From: Paracoccus sp. (in: a-proteobacteria)
GTDB taxonomy: Bacteria > Pseudomonadota > Alphaproteobacteria > Rhodobacterales > Rhodobacteraceae
DNA length: 6,927 nucleotides
Direction: 5' to 3'
Assembly: GCA_031178645.1 (NCBI GenBank)
Contig: JAPSIP010000077.1
Span: 1 to 6,927, forward strand
Made by a program: the position numbers and the translations under genes. This document shows, piece by piece, positions 1 through 6,199 of the stretch. Numbering within the stretch: position 1 is the stretch's first letter; the number at the start of each line of letters is the position of its first letter. Below the pieces are notes generated by a model, which had not been told where the DNA came from, did no database searches, and saw only the letters and a program-made list of their open reading frames with translations.

Positions 1-180
1 GGAGCGACGATTTCTCATCTCCTCGGCCAAGACATCGGCCTCTTGCTCAGCCTTGGCAGCGCCGGGCTACTATGACCCTTTGCTATGACACCTCATTCAG
101 CTAAGTATGCCGATACTGCCTGTTTCAACTGGATGAACCCCTTGTTTTTGTGGTTCAAGGAAGTAGACGATACTGAAGAA
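1..180. mobile_element. Right end of an inferred integrated element; no callable gene
   Basis: This stretch sits directly upstream of a 3' tRNA-Ser fragment, where the distal end of a tRNA-targeting integrative element (genomic island, prophage or ICE) is expected. Base composition supports foreign origin: about 52% GC in 61-120 and 40% in 121-180, against about 68% in a sampled stretch of putA. I see no convincing gene. Short open frames run in from the left edge (for example to the TGA at 73-75) but are too short to judge. An ATG-started frame from 85 has no ribosome binding site and runs through the tRNA fragment. The segment holds two copies of an AAGTA..CGATACTG dyad and a TGAACC/GGTTCA inverted repeat, listed separately. 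The element and its orientation are inferred; no integrase gene is visible in the window. Confidence 0.5.
103..175. repeat. Pair of imperfect direct repeats, each a small dyad, beside the tRNA-Ser fragment
   Basis: Copy 1 (103-118) reads AAGTATGCCGATACTG and copy 2 (161-175) reads AAGTAGACGATACTG; they differ by one gap and two substitutions. Each copy is itself a dyad, with AGTA pairing with TACT across 5-6 bases, and copy 1 extends to AGTAT/ATACT. Copy starts are 58 bases apart, and copy 2 ends five bases before the tRNA fragment. Between them lies another inverted repeat, TGAACC (134-139) with GGTTCA (152-157). Paired short sites beside an attachment core are typical of arm-type integrase or excisionase binding sites, but that role is inferred. 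Confidence 0.4.
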
Positions 181-243
181 ACGGTCTCGAAAACCGTTGA
201 GCCTGCAAGGGTTCCGTGGGTTCGAATCCCACCCTCTCCGCCA
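181..243 (+). pseudogene. 3' fragment of tRNA-Ser(CGA), probable attachment-site scar
   Basis: The 3' two-thirds of a class II tRNA is present. The anticodon arm is ACGGT-CTCGAAA-ACCGT (181-197) with anticodon CGA at 188-190. A long variable arm follows, pairing 199-204 with 209-214 around a GCAA loop. The T arm is GTGGG-TTCGAAT-CCCAC (216-232), then CCTCTCC (233-239), discriminator G (240) and encoded CCA (241-243). The matching 5' strand GGAGAGG and the D arm are absent upstream, so the gene cannot fold or be processed as a tRNA. The long variable arm, CGA anticodon and G discriminator identify serine. Tyrosine recombinases commonly use the 3' half of tRNA genes as attB and leave such a direct repeat at the far end of the element. 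The intact tRNA-Ser(CGA) is predicted outside the window to the left. Confidence 0.85.
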
Positions 244-280
244 CTTTCACTTTACCCTGGCCCCCATGCCCTCCTGCGGT

Positions 281-748
281 CTATTCACCTAGGGTGAAGG
301 TCTGCTCCACCACCGCCTCCATGGATACATAGCTGGACGTGTTACTGATGTGGGGCAAGCCCGAGACCTTCTCGGCCATGATGCGCCGGAAATCGGCCAT
401 GTCACGCGAGCGGACCTTGATGAGATAGTCGAAGCCGCCGGCAATCATGTAGCATTCCTCGATCTCGGGGATGGCGCGGACGGCGGCGTTGAACTGTTGC
501 AACGCGGCTTCTCGGGTATCGCTCATGCTGACCTCGACATAGGTGACATGGGTCAGGCCCAGCTTCAGGGGCGACAGGATCGCGCGGTATCCGGTAATTA
601 GGCCGATCTCCTCCAGATGCTTGATGCGCAGGGTGATCGGCGTCTTAGACAGGCCGACCTTTCGGGCCAGCTCGGCCACGGGGATGCGCGCGTTGCGCGT
701 CAGTTCGGCCAGGATCCTGCGGTCATAGGCGTCCAGCTTGACATTCAT
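281..748 (-). CDS. putR: Lrp/AsnC-family regulator, probable PutR activator of putA
   Basis: A 155-residue Lrp/AsnC-family transcriptional regulator, the usual length for the family. An N-terminal winged helix-turn-helix covers about residues 6-52 (AELARKVGLSKTPITLRIKHLEE region). A C-terminal RAM ligand-binding domain covers about 65-150 and includes GGFDYLIKV at 104-112, which corresponds to the family's effector and oligomerisation region. The frame is open upstream to 808, but the start at 748 is preferred because GGAAGG lies nine bases upstream and the Lrp family normally begins just before the LDxxDRxIL motif seen here. It is transcribed divergently from putA across 110 bp. In Rhodobacter capsulatus an Lrp-like protein, PutR, encoded divergently from putA, activates putA with proline; the same role is inferred here from position and family. 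PutA in this window lacks its own DNA-binding domain, which fits a separate regulator. Confidence 0.9.
   Translation of the reverse strand: MNVKLDAYDRRILAELTRNARIPVAELARKVGLSKTPITLRIKHLEEIGLITGYRAILSPLKLGLTHVTYVEVSMSDTREAALQQFNAAVRAIPEIEECYMIAGGFDYLIKVRSRDMADFRRIMAEKVSGLPHISNTSSYVSMEAVVEQTFTLGE
284..298. repeat. Inverted repeat at the 3' end of putR
   Basis: TTCACC (284-289) and GGTGAA (293-298) form a perfect six-base inverted repeat around TAG. It lies inside the last codons of putR. No T-tract follows on the minus strand, so it is not a typical intrinsic terminator. No other terminator is visible between putR and the tRNA-Ser fragment. Confidence 0.3.
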
Positions 749-858
749 CCCAGACATCCTTCCGAAATTGTTCGATCTCCCCAGGACGATCATCATCTTC
801 AGGCACACGGCCTAGATATTCTCTGATAACTCCGCCGAACCAGTCAAGGAGTCAGGCC
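749..858. promoter_or_regulatory. Divergent putR-putA control region with candidate PutR sites
   Basis: The 110 bp between the two divergent starts must hold both promoters. Three imperfect dyads stand out. CGAA-ATTG-TTCG (763-774) lies just upstream of the putR ribosome binding site. GACGATCATC (785-794) has one mismatched pair. The A/T-rich TAGATATTCTCTGATAAC (813-830) contains AGA/TCT arms and GATA repeated ten bases apart; it partly resembles the E. coli Lrp consensus, but weakly. TATTCT (817-822) or GATAAC (825-830) could serve as a -10 for putA, without a good -35, which fits an activator-dependent promoter. The putA ribosome binding site is AAGGAG (846-851), seven bases before its ATG. 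The region is certain from the layout; individual sites are guesses. Confidence 0.45.
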
Positions 859-3800
859 ATGTCGTCGTCCGTCAGCCCCAGCGTCTTTTCCACCCAGGCC
901 AAGTTTGCTGACGAAGCGCAGCTTCTGGAACAGCTGACGGCCCATGCCGCCCTGCCGCCCCCCGCCCGTGCCGCCATCACCGCCCGCGCCGCCGATCTGG
1001 TGCGCCGTATCCGTGCCGAGGCCAAACCCAGCCTGATGGAGCATTTCCTGTCGGAATACGGCCTGTCCACGCGCGAAGGTGTTGCCCTGATGTGCCTGGC
1101 CGAGGCGATGCTGCGCGTCCCCGACAAGATCACCATCGACGCCCTGATCGAGGACAAGATCGCCCCGTCCGATTGGGGCAAGCACCTGGGCGAGGCCTCG
1201 TCTTCGCTGGTCAACGCATCCACCTGGGCATTGATGCTGACAGGCAAGGTGCTGGACGACGACCAGGCGGGCACCCTTCGCCGGATGGTCCGCCGCCTGG
1301 GCGAGCCGGTGATCCGCACCGCCGTGGGCCGCGCCATGAAGGAAATGGGCCGCCAGTTCGTGCTGGGCCAGACTATTACCGACGCCCTGTCCCGCGCAAA
1401 GACGCGCGAGGCGCAGGGCTTCACCTACAGCTATGACATGCTGGGCGAGGCCGCGATGACCGGGGCCGACGCCGCCCGCTATGACCGCGCCTATGCCGAC
1501 GCGATCGCGGCGATCGCCAAGGCCTGCGACAAGGGCTCGGTCGAGGAAAATCCCGGCATCTCGATCAAGCTGTCCGCGCTGCATCCGCGATATGAGGTCG
1601 CGCAGGAAGCCCGCGTGATGCGCGAACTGGTGCCCGTTGTCCTGCGTCTGGCGCGGCAGGCAAAGGCCGCCGGCATGGGCATGAACATCGACGCCGAGGA
1701 ACAGGACCGCCTGGTCCTGTCGCTGAAGGTGATCGAGGCGGTGCTGTCCGATCCTTCGCTGGCGGGCTGGGACGGGTTCGGCATCGTGGTGCAGGCCTAT
1801 GGCAAGCGCGCCAGCCAGACCATCGACTGGCTGTATGAGGCCGCGACCCGTTTGGACCGCCGCATCATGGTGCGCCTGGTCAAGGGCGCCTATTGGGACA
1901 GCGAGGTCAAGCGCGCCCAGGTCGAAGGCCACCCCGGCTTTCCGCTGTTCACCAGCAAGGTCGCGACCGATGTCAGCTATATCGCCAATGCGCGCAAGCT
2001 GATCGGCTATGCCGACCGCATCTATCCGCAATTCGCCACCCACAACGCCCATACCGTCGCCGCGATCCTGGAAATGGCCGGCGACATCCGGTTCGAGTTC
2101 CAGCGGCTGCACGGCATGGGCGAAAGGCTGCATGACATCGTGCTGCGCGAATCCAATGGCCGGTGCCGCATCTATGCGCCGGTTGGCGCGCATCGCGACC
2201 TGCTAGCCTATCTGGTGCGCCGGTTGCTGGAGAACGGCGCGAACAGCAGCTTCGTGAACCAAATCGTGGACGAGGCCGTCAGTCCCGAGGAAGTCGCGCG
2301 CGATCCCTTTGATGCGCTTGCCACCGCCAAGGCCCCCGCATCCCTGCTGGTCCCGGCCGACCTGTTCGGTTCCTCGCGCCGCAATTCGGTTGGGTTTGAC
2401 CTGTCGGACGAACAGACCCTGGCGCGGATCAATGCCGCGCGAGAGGTTGCGCTGTCCGATGTGGCGCCGCTGACCGTTTCCCCGCCCACGGGCGAGGCGC
2501 ATGATGTGGTGAACCCCGCCACGGGCGAACGCCTGGCCTCGGTCCTGATGGCCGATGACGCGACCGCCGCCCGCGCCATCGACGACGCCCGCCCCTGGGA
2601 CGCGCCCGCGTCGGAACGCGCCGCCGTCCTGCGCCGCGCGGCCGACCTGTACGAGGAAAACTTCGGCCCAATCTTCGGCATCCTGGCGCGCGAGGCAGGC
2701 AAGTCCCTGGCCGATGCCGTGGCCGAACTGCGCGAGGCGGTCGATTTCCTGCGCTATTATGCGGCCGAGGGCGAAACCAATCCCGGTGCGCCGCGCGGGA
2801 TCGTGGGCGCGATCAGCCCCTGGAACTTCCCGCTGGCAATCTTCACCGGCCAGATCGCGGCGGCGCTGATGGCGGGCAATGCTGTCATCGCCAAGCCGGC
2901 CGAGGCGACGCCCATCATCGCGGCCCTGGGCGTCACGCTGATGCATCAGGCGGGGGTTCCCGCAGCGGCGCTGCAGATGCTGACCGGGCGCGGCAGCGTG
3001 GTGGGCACCGCCCTGTCGCAGGATCCGCGCGTCAACGGGATGGTCTTCACCGGTTCCACCGCCACCGCGCAGACCATCGCGCGCACGATGGCAGGGCACC
3101 TGACCCCCGGCACGCCGCTGATCGCGGAAACCGGCGGGCTGAACGCGATGATCGTGGATTCGACCGCCCTGCCCGAACAGGCGGTCCGCGACATCGTGAA
3201 CGGCGCCTTCCGGTCGGCCGGGCAGCGTTGTTCCGCCCTGCGCTGCCTTTACGTGCAGGAAGACATCGCCCCCCACCTGATCGAGATGATCAAGGGCGCG
3301 ATGGACGAACTGGTCGTGGGCGATCCCTGGAACCTCTCCACCGACGTGGGCCCCGTGATCGACACGCGGGCGCGCGACGACATCGCGGGCTATCTGGCCA
3401 GCAACGGCAACCGCGTGATCCACAAGCTGCACGCGCCGTCGCGCGGAACCTTCATCGCGCCGACCATGCTGCGCGTGGGCGGGATCGGCGATCTGGAACG
3501 CGAAATCTTTGGGCCGATCCTTCATGTAGCGACCTTCAAGGCCGACAAGCTGGACCGCGTGGTGGCCGACATCAACGCCCGCGGCTTTGGCCTGACCTTC
3601 GGCCTGCACACCCGCATCGACAGCCGCGTGCAAGAGATCTCGGACGCGGTCCATGTCGGCAACATCTATGTCAACCGAAACCAGATCGGCGCGGTCGTGG
3701 GCAGCCAACCCTTCGGCGGCGAAGGCTTGTCGGGGACTGGACCCAAGGCGGGCGGCCCCCGCTATGTGCCACGGTTCTTCGCCCCCCAGGCACCTGCCAG

Positions 3801-4260
3801 CGGCAAAGGCTCTTGGCAGGCCCAGGCTGACGAAAGCCGCATCCGTTTGCAGCTTGCGGCCCATGTCTCACGCAAGATCGACGAGCGTCTGATGCCTGGC
3901 CCGACCGGCGAGTTGAACCGCCTGACAGCCCATACCCGCCCGCCGGTCCTGTGCATGGGGCCGGGTGCGGACACCGTGGCCGCCCAGATGGCCGCCGTCG
4001 CCGCGCTTGGTGGTGATGCCGTGGGCCTGGATGGCGCGCTTGCGCCCGATGTCCTGACGCGCCTGCCGGCCATGGCGGCCGTGCTGTGGTGGGGCGACGA
4101 AGCGCAGGGCCGCGCTTATGCCGAGGCCCTGGCCTCGCGGGAGGGAGAGATCGTGCAACTGGTCACCGGGCTGCCCGACTTCGGCCATGTCGCGCATGAA
4201 CGCCACCTGTGCGTGGACACGACGGCGGCGGGCGGCAACGCGGCGTTGCTGGCGGGATAA
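859..4260 (+). CDS. putA: Bifunctional proline dehydrogenase / L-glutamate-gamma-semialdehyde dehydrogenase (type B PutA)
   Basis: A 1133-residue PutA, which oxidises proline to glutamate in two linked steps: FAD-dependent proline dehydrogenase, then NAD-dependent oxidation of glutamate semialdehyde. The PRODH half (about 1-480) shows YDMLGEAA (192-199), SIKLSALHPRY (235-245), NIDAEE (276-281), VVQAYGKRA (310-318), RLVKGAYWD (339-347) and the substrate-binding RR in RRLLENGA (454-461). The aldehyde dehydrogenase half (about 510-985) shows SPWNFP (653-658), general base Glu757 in ETGG, catalytic Cys791 in AGQRCS, EIFGP (882-886) and PFGGEGLSGTGPKAGG (951-966). A further C-terminal domain (about 1000-1133) ends in a PutA signature motif with TTAAGGNAALL (1121-1131), marking a type B enzyme as in R. 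capsulatus. The ribbon-helix-helix domain of E. coli PutA is absent. The start is fixed by AAGGAG seven bases upstream. No frameshift or missing catalytic residue was seen. Confidence 0.98.
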   Translation: MSSSVSPSVFSTQAKFADEAQLLEQLTAHAALPPPARAAITARAADLVRRIRAEAKPSLMEHFLSEYGLSTREGVALMCLAEAMLRVPDKITIDALIEDKIAPSDWGKHLGEASSSLVNASTWALMLTGKVLDDDQAGTLRRMVRRLGEPVIRTAVGRAMKEMGRQFVLGQTITDALSRAKTREAQGFTYSYDMLGEAAMTGADAARYDRAYADAIAAIAKACDKGSVEENPGISIKLSALHPRYEVAQEARVMRELVPVVLRLARQAKAAGMGMNIDAEEQDRLVLSLKVIEAVLSDPSLAGWDGFGIVVQAYGKRASQTIDWLYEAATRLDRRIMVRLVKGAYWDSEVKRAQVEGHPGFPLFTSKVATDVSYIANARKLIGYADRIYPQFATHNAHTVAAILEMAGDIRFEFQRLHGMGERLHDIVLRESNGRCRIYAPVGAHRDLLAYLVRRLLENGANSSFVNQIVDEAVSPEEVARDPFDALATAKAPASLLVPADLFGSSRRNSVGFDLSDEQTLARINAAREVALSDVAPLTVSPPTGEAHDVVNPATGERLASVLMADDATAARAIDDARPWDAPASERAAVLRRAADLYEENFGPIFGILAREAGKSLADAVAELREAVDFLRYYAAEGETNPGAPRGIVGAISPWNFPLAIFTGQIAAALMAGNAVIAKPAEATPIIAALGVTLMHQAGVPAAALQMLTGRGSVVGTALSQDPRVNGMVFTGSTATAQTIARTMAGHLTPGTPLIAETGGLNAMIVDSTALPEQAVRDIVNGAFRSAGQRCSALRCLYVQEDIAPHLIEMIKGAMDELVVGDPWNLSTDVGPVIDTRARDDIAGYLASNGNRVIHKLHAPSRGTFIAPTMLRVGGIGDLEREIFGPILHVATFKADKLDRVVADINARGFGLTFGLHTRIDSRVQEISDAVHVGNIYVNRNQIGAVVGSQPFGGEGLSGTGPKAGGPRYVPRFFAPQAPASGKGSWQAQADESRIRLQLAAHVSRKIDERLMPGPTGELNRLTAHTRPPVLCMGPGADTVAAQMAAVAALGGDAVGLDGALAPDVLTRLPAMAAVLWWGDEAQGRAYAEALASREGEIVQLVTGLPDFGHVAHERHLCVDTTAAGGNAALLAG

Positions 4261-4262
4261 GG

Positions 4263-4288
4263 AAAGGGGGCCGGAAGGCCCCCTTTTT
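4263..4288 (+). terminator. Intrinsic terminator of putA, possibly bidirectional
   Basis: GGGGGCC (4266-4272), loop GGAA and GGCCCCC (4277-4283) form a perfect seven-base GC-rich stem followed by five T (4284-4288). It begins two bases after the putA stop. On the opposite strand the stem is followed by TTTCC, so it may also stop transcription arriving from ribH, which ends at 4306. The plus-strand function is the clearer one. Confidence 0.9.
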
Positions 4289-4305
4289 CAAGTCGCGGCG
4301 GGCGG

Positions 4306-4779
4306 TCAGACCTGCCAGCGTCGCTTCAGGGCGATCAGGTGCAGCGCCGCCGCCGCAGCACCGCCGCCCTTGTTCTGGCCCTGCGGATCGGCCCGAACTT
4401 CGGCCTGGGGCAGGTTCTCGACCGTCAGGATGCCGTTGCCGATGCAATGCCCCTGCAGGCCCAGCAGCGTCAGCCCGCGGGAACTGTCGTTGCAGACCGT
4501 GTCGTAATGGGTTGTCTCACCCCGGACCACGCAGCCAAGCGCGACATAGCCGTCGTAAAGATCGCCACCGGCCGCAAGCGCGATTGCCGTGGGGATCTCA
4601 AGCGCGCCCGGAACCTCGACCAGATCAACCGCAGCGCCTGCGGATTCGGCCACCGCGCGGGCGCCCGCGACCAGCCCGTCGGCCACCTGGCGGTAATAGG
4701 GTGCCACGACGATCAGCAGGCGCAGGTCGCCGTCGATGCGGGGCAAGGGCAATTGATGATGTTCGATGCTGGCAGCCAT
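4306..4779 (-). CDS. ribH: 6,7-dimethyl-8-ribityllumazine synthase
   Basis: A 157-residue lumazine synthase, a normal family length. It condenses 5-amino-6-ribitylamino-uracil with 3,4-dihydroxy-2-butanone 4-phosphate to give the riboflavin precursor, in the cytoplasm as an icosahedral or pentameric assembly. Family motifs are VPGALEIP (56-63), GCVVRGETTHYDTV (82-95) with the catalytic His91, and GILTVEN followed by QAEVRA (125-130) with Arg129 at the phosphate-binding position. The ATG lies four bases after the ribB stop. Its ribosome binding site GGAG is seven bases upstream and overlaps the end of ribB, so translation is probably coupled. RibB supplies one of its two substrates. It is convergent with putA and separated from it by the terminator. 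No nusB follows, although ribH and nusB are neighbours in many alphaproteobacteria. Confidence 0.97.
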   Translation of the reverse strand: MAASIEHHQLPLPRIDGDLRLLIVVAPYYRQVADGLVAGARAVAESAGAAVDLVEVPGALEIPTAIALAAGGDLYDGYVALGCVVRGETTHYDTVCNDSSRGLTLLGLQGHCIGNGILTVENLPQAEVRADPQGQNKGGGAAAAALHLIALKRRWQV

Positions 4780-4783
4780 CGGT

Positions 4784-5899
4784 TCACTCCTTTATCGGGC
4801 GGGTCGAATGGATCGACAGGCCATAGGCGTCCAGGCCGATCACCCTGACCGGCGCCGAATTGGTCAGCAGGATCAGGTCCGAAAGCCCCAGCACCGACAG
4901 GATCTGCGCCCCCAACCCGTATTGGCGCAGCACATGGGACGACACTTCGTCATGGCGCGGCAGGCGCGGTTCGATGTCGCGGAACAAGACGACCACACCC
5001 CTGCCCTCGTCCGCGATCATCCGCATCGCCTGACCCAGGGTGCCGGCATCCTCGCGTCCGATGCCAAGGACATCGTGAAGCGGGTCCAGGACGTGCATCC
5101 GCACCATCACCGGGCCGGGCTGCGTCAGGTCGCCCTTGGTCAGCACGATATGTTCCGCCCCCGAGGTGTCGTCGGCAAAGACCCGCATCATCCAGTCGCC
5201 ACCATGGACAGATGTGACCGCCATCTGGCCGCGTTCCGCGATCAGGTTGTCGTGGCGGCGGCGATAGGCGATCAACTGGCTGATGGTGCCGATCTTCAGC
5301 CCATGCCTTTGGGCGAAGGCCACCAGATCGGGCAGCCGCGCCATCGTGCCGTCGTCGTTCATGATCTCGCAGATGACGCCCGAGGGGTTCAGCCCCGCCA
5401 GCCGCGCGACATCGACCGCGGCCTCGGTATGGCCGGCGCGCACAAGGACGCCGCCTTCGCGCGCGCGCAGCGGGAAGATGTGGCCGGGCGTGGCGATGTC
5501 GGACGGACCCTTGGTCGGATCGATCGCCACCGCGATCGTATGCGCCCGGTCCTGGGCAGAGATGCCAGTGGTCACGCCCTCGCGCGCCTCGATCGACATG
5601 GTGAAGGCGGTCTCGTGGCGGCTGGAGTTCTTGGCGCTGAGCAGCGGCAGACCCAGGGCATCGATCCGTGCGCCGGGCATCGACAGGCAGATCAGCCCGC
5701 GCCCGTGGGTCGCCATAAAGTTGATGGCCTCGGGCGTGGCCATCTGCGCGGGGATCACCAGGTCGCCCTCGTTCTCGCGGTCCTCGTGGTCCACCAGGAT
5801 GAACATCCGGCCGTTGCGGGCCTCGTTGATGATCTCCTCGATGGGCGAGATCGCCGCCGACCAATCCCGTTCGACCGGGCCGGGGTTGCTGTCAGACAT
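4784..5899 (-). CDS. ribB: 3,4-dihydroxy-2-butanone 4-phosphate synthase fused to a degenerate GTP-cyclohydrolase-II-like domain
   Basis: A 371-residue two-domain protein. The N-terminal domain (about 15-212) converts ribulose 5-phosphate to 3,4-dihydroxy-2-butanone 4-phosphate plus formate. It retains the active-site signatures DHEDRENEGDL (37-47), GVTTGISAQDRA (108-119), RAGHTEA (154-160) and CEIMNDDG (177-184). The C-terminal domain (about 220-371) resembles GTP cyclohydrolase II (RibA), with VRMH (266-269), GRGVV (299-303) and LLTN (344-347). The three zinc-binding cysteines of RibA align here with Asp272, Glu283 and Ala285, and the QEGRGIGL catalytic segment is missing. GTP cyclohydrolase activity is therefore unlikely, and a separate RibA is predicted elsewhere. 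The frame is open upstream to 6052, but the start at 5899 has AGGAG six bases upstream and matches where the family begins. A 13-codon ORF overlaps this start. Confidence 0.95.
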   Translation of the reverse strand: MSDSNPGPVERDWSAAISPIEEIINEARNGRMFILVDHEDRENEGDLVIPAQMATPEAINFMATHGRGLICLSMPGARIDALGLPLLSAKNSSRHETAFTMSIEAREGVTTGISAQDRAHTIAVAIDPTKGPSDIATPGHIFPLRAREGGVLVRAGHTEAAVDVARLAGLNPSGVICEIMNDDGTMARLPDLVAFAQRHGLKIGTISQLIAYRRRHDNLIAERGQMAVTSVHGGDWMMRVFADDTSGAEHIVLTKGDLTQPGPVMVRMHVLDPLHDVLGIGREDAGTLGQAMRMIADEGRGVVVLFRDIEPRLPRHDEVSSHVLRQYGLGAQILSVLGLSDLILLTNSAPVRVIGLDAYGLSIHSTRPIKE

Positions 5900-5933
5900 G
5901 CGCCGCTCCTGCAAGGTTTGCCTTTGGTGACAT
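5892..5933 (-). CDS. Possible 13-residue upstream ORF overlapping the ribB start
   Basis: A short frame encodes MSPKANLAGAAHV. A good ribosome binding site, AAAGGA (5940-5945), lies six bases before its ATG. Its stop codon lies inside the first codons of ribB (ATGTCTGA), in a different frame, so a ribosome finishing this peptide would stop on the ribB start. The ribB ribosome binding site (5906-5910) is within it. It could be a leader peptide that couples or tunes ribB translation, or a chance ORF; the peptide has no run of one amino acid suggesting classical attenuation. Small size makes this uncertain. Confidence 0.35.
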   Translation of the reverse strand: MSPKANLAGAAHV

Positions 5934-6083
5934 GAGCCTTCCTTTCGCAACGATCCTGCTTCGTCCACAGCGCCGCAAGACAGCGGCGGGTTTCGCAGCA
6001 TCTGCACCGTGAACCGCCCCGGTGCAAGACCGGACGCTGCGCCAGATGGCATATCGGGAAGAGATGGATTTCGGAAGGAAGGA
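5934..6083 (-). promoter_or_regulatory. Structured leader upstream of ribB, not a recognisable FMN riboswitch
   Basis: The region between tRNA-Phe and the small ORF has nested inverted repeats. TGCACCG (6003-6009) pairs with CGGTGCA (6020-6026) inside an outer CGCAGC (5994-5999) / GCTGCG (6036-6041) stem. A separate hairpin pairs CGCCGC (5971-5976) with GCGGCG (5983-5988). I looked for the conserved FMN riboswitch segments, such as the GGUGAAAUUCC and ACCGGCGGU boxes, and did not find them. No T-tract follows either hairpin. A promoter is not evident. The structure may be a translational control element, an RNA-processing region after the tRNA, or chance pairing in GC-rich DNA. Confidence 0.35.
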
Positions 6084-6159
6084 TGGTGCCCGGAGACGGA
6101 TTTGAACCGCCGACACGCGGATTTTCAATCCGCTGCTCTACCAACTGAGCTATCCGGGC
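6084..6159 (-). tRNA. tRNA-Phe(GAA)
   Basis: A complete 76-base tRNA including an encoded CCA. The acceptor strand GCCCGGA pairs with TCCGGGC. The D arm carries AGCTCAGTTGGTAGAGC. The anticodon arm is GCGGA-TTGAAAA-TCCGC with anticodon GAA (plus-strand positions 6124-6126). The T arm is CGGCGGTTCAAATCCGT. It lies 40 bases after the yacG stop on the same strand and may be processed from that transcript or have its own promoter; neither a promoter nor a terminator is obvious around it. Confidence 0.97.
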
Positions 6160-6199
6160 AACCTTGCGCACCGTCGGGGCGCGTTGCGTGACGCGGTGT

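Noticed and set aside
150..243. An intact tRNA-Ser gene
   Set aside because: GTGGTTCAAGG (150-160) resembles a serine D arm, but 20 bases separate it from the anticodon stem and no GGAGAGG acceptor strand is present, so a full cloverleaf cannot form.
85..297. 70-codon frame on the plus strand across the tRNA-Ser fragment
   Set aside because: It has no ribosome binding site, and its middle is a translation of the tRNA 3' half (VPWVRIPP), a common artefact.
749..808. Longer putR reading from the ATG at 808
   Set aside because: The 20 extra residues precede the normal start of Lrp proteins and run through the control region; GGAAGG is well placed only for the start at 748. The ATG at 757 would have this site directly abutting it.
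844..2193. 449-codon open frame on the minus strand
   Set aside because: It lies fully opposite the PRODH half of putA and is rich in Gly, Ala, His, Gln and Asp, as expected for the antisense of GC-rich coding DNA. It matches no family I recognise.
2203..3864. 553-codon open frame on the minus strand
   Set aside because: Antisense of the aldehyde dehydrogenase half of putA, with the same shadow composition, while putA itself has every catalytic motif.
4766..5935. 389-codon open frame on the plus strand
   Set aside because: Antisense of ribB, with shadow composition and no ribosome binding site logic; ribB has clear family motifs.
5900..6052. Longer ribB reading from the upstream ATG at 6052
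   Set aside because: The extra 51 residues have no family match and overlap the hairpin leader, and the start at 5899 has a well-spaced AGGAG.
5900..6083. FMN riboswitch upstream of ribB
   Set aside because: The position is right for one, but the conserved aptamer segments are absent on the minus strand.
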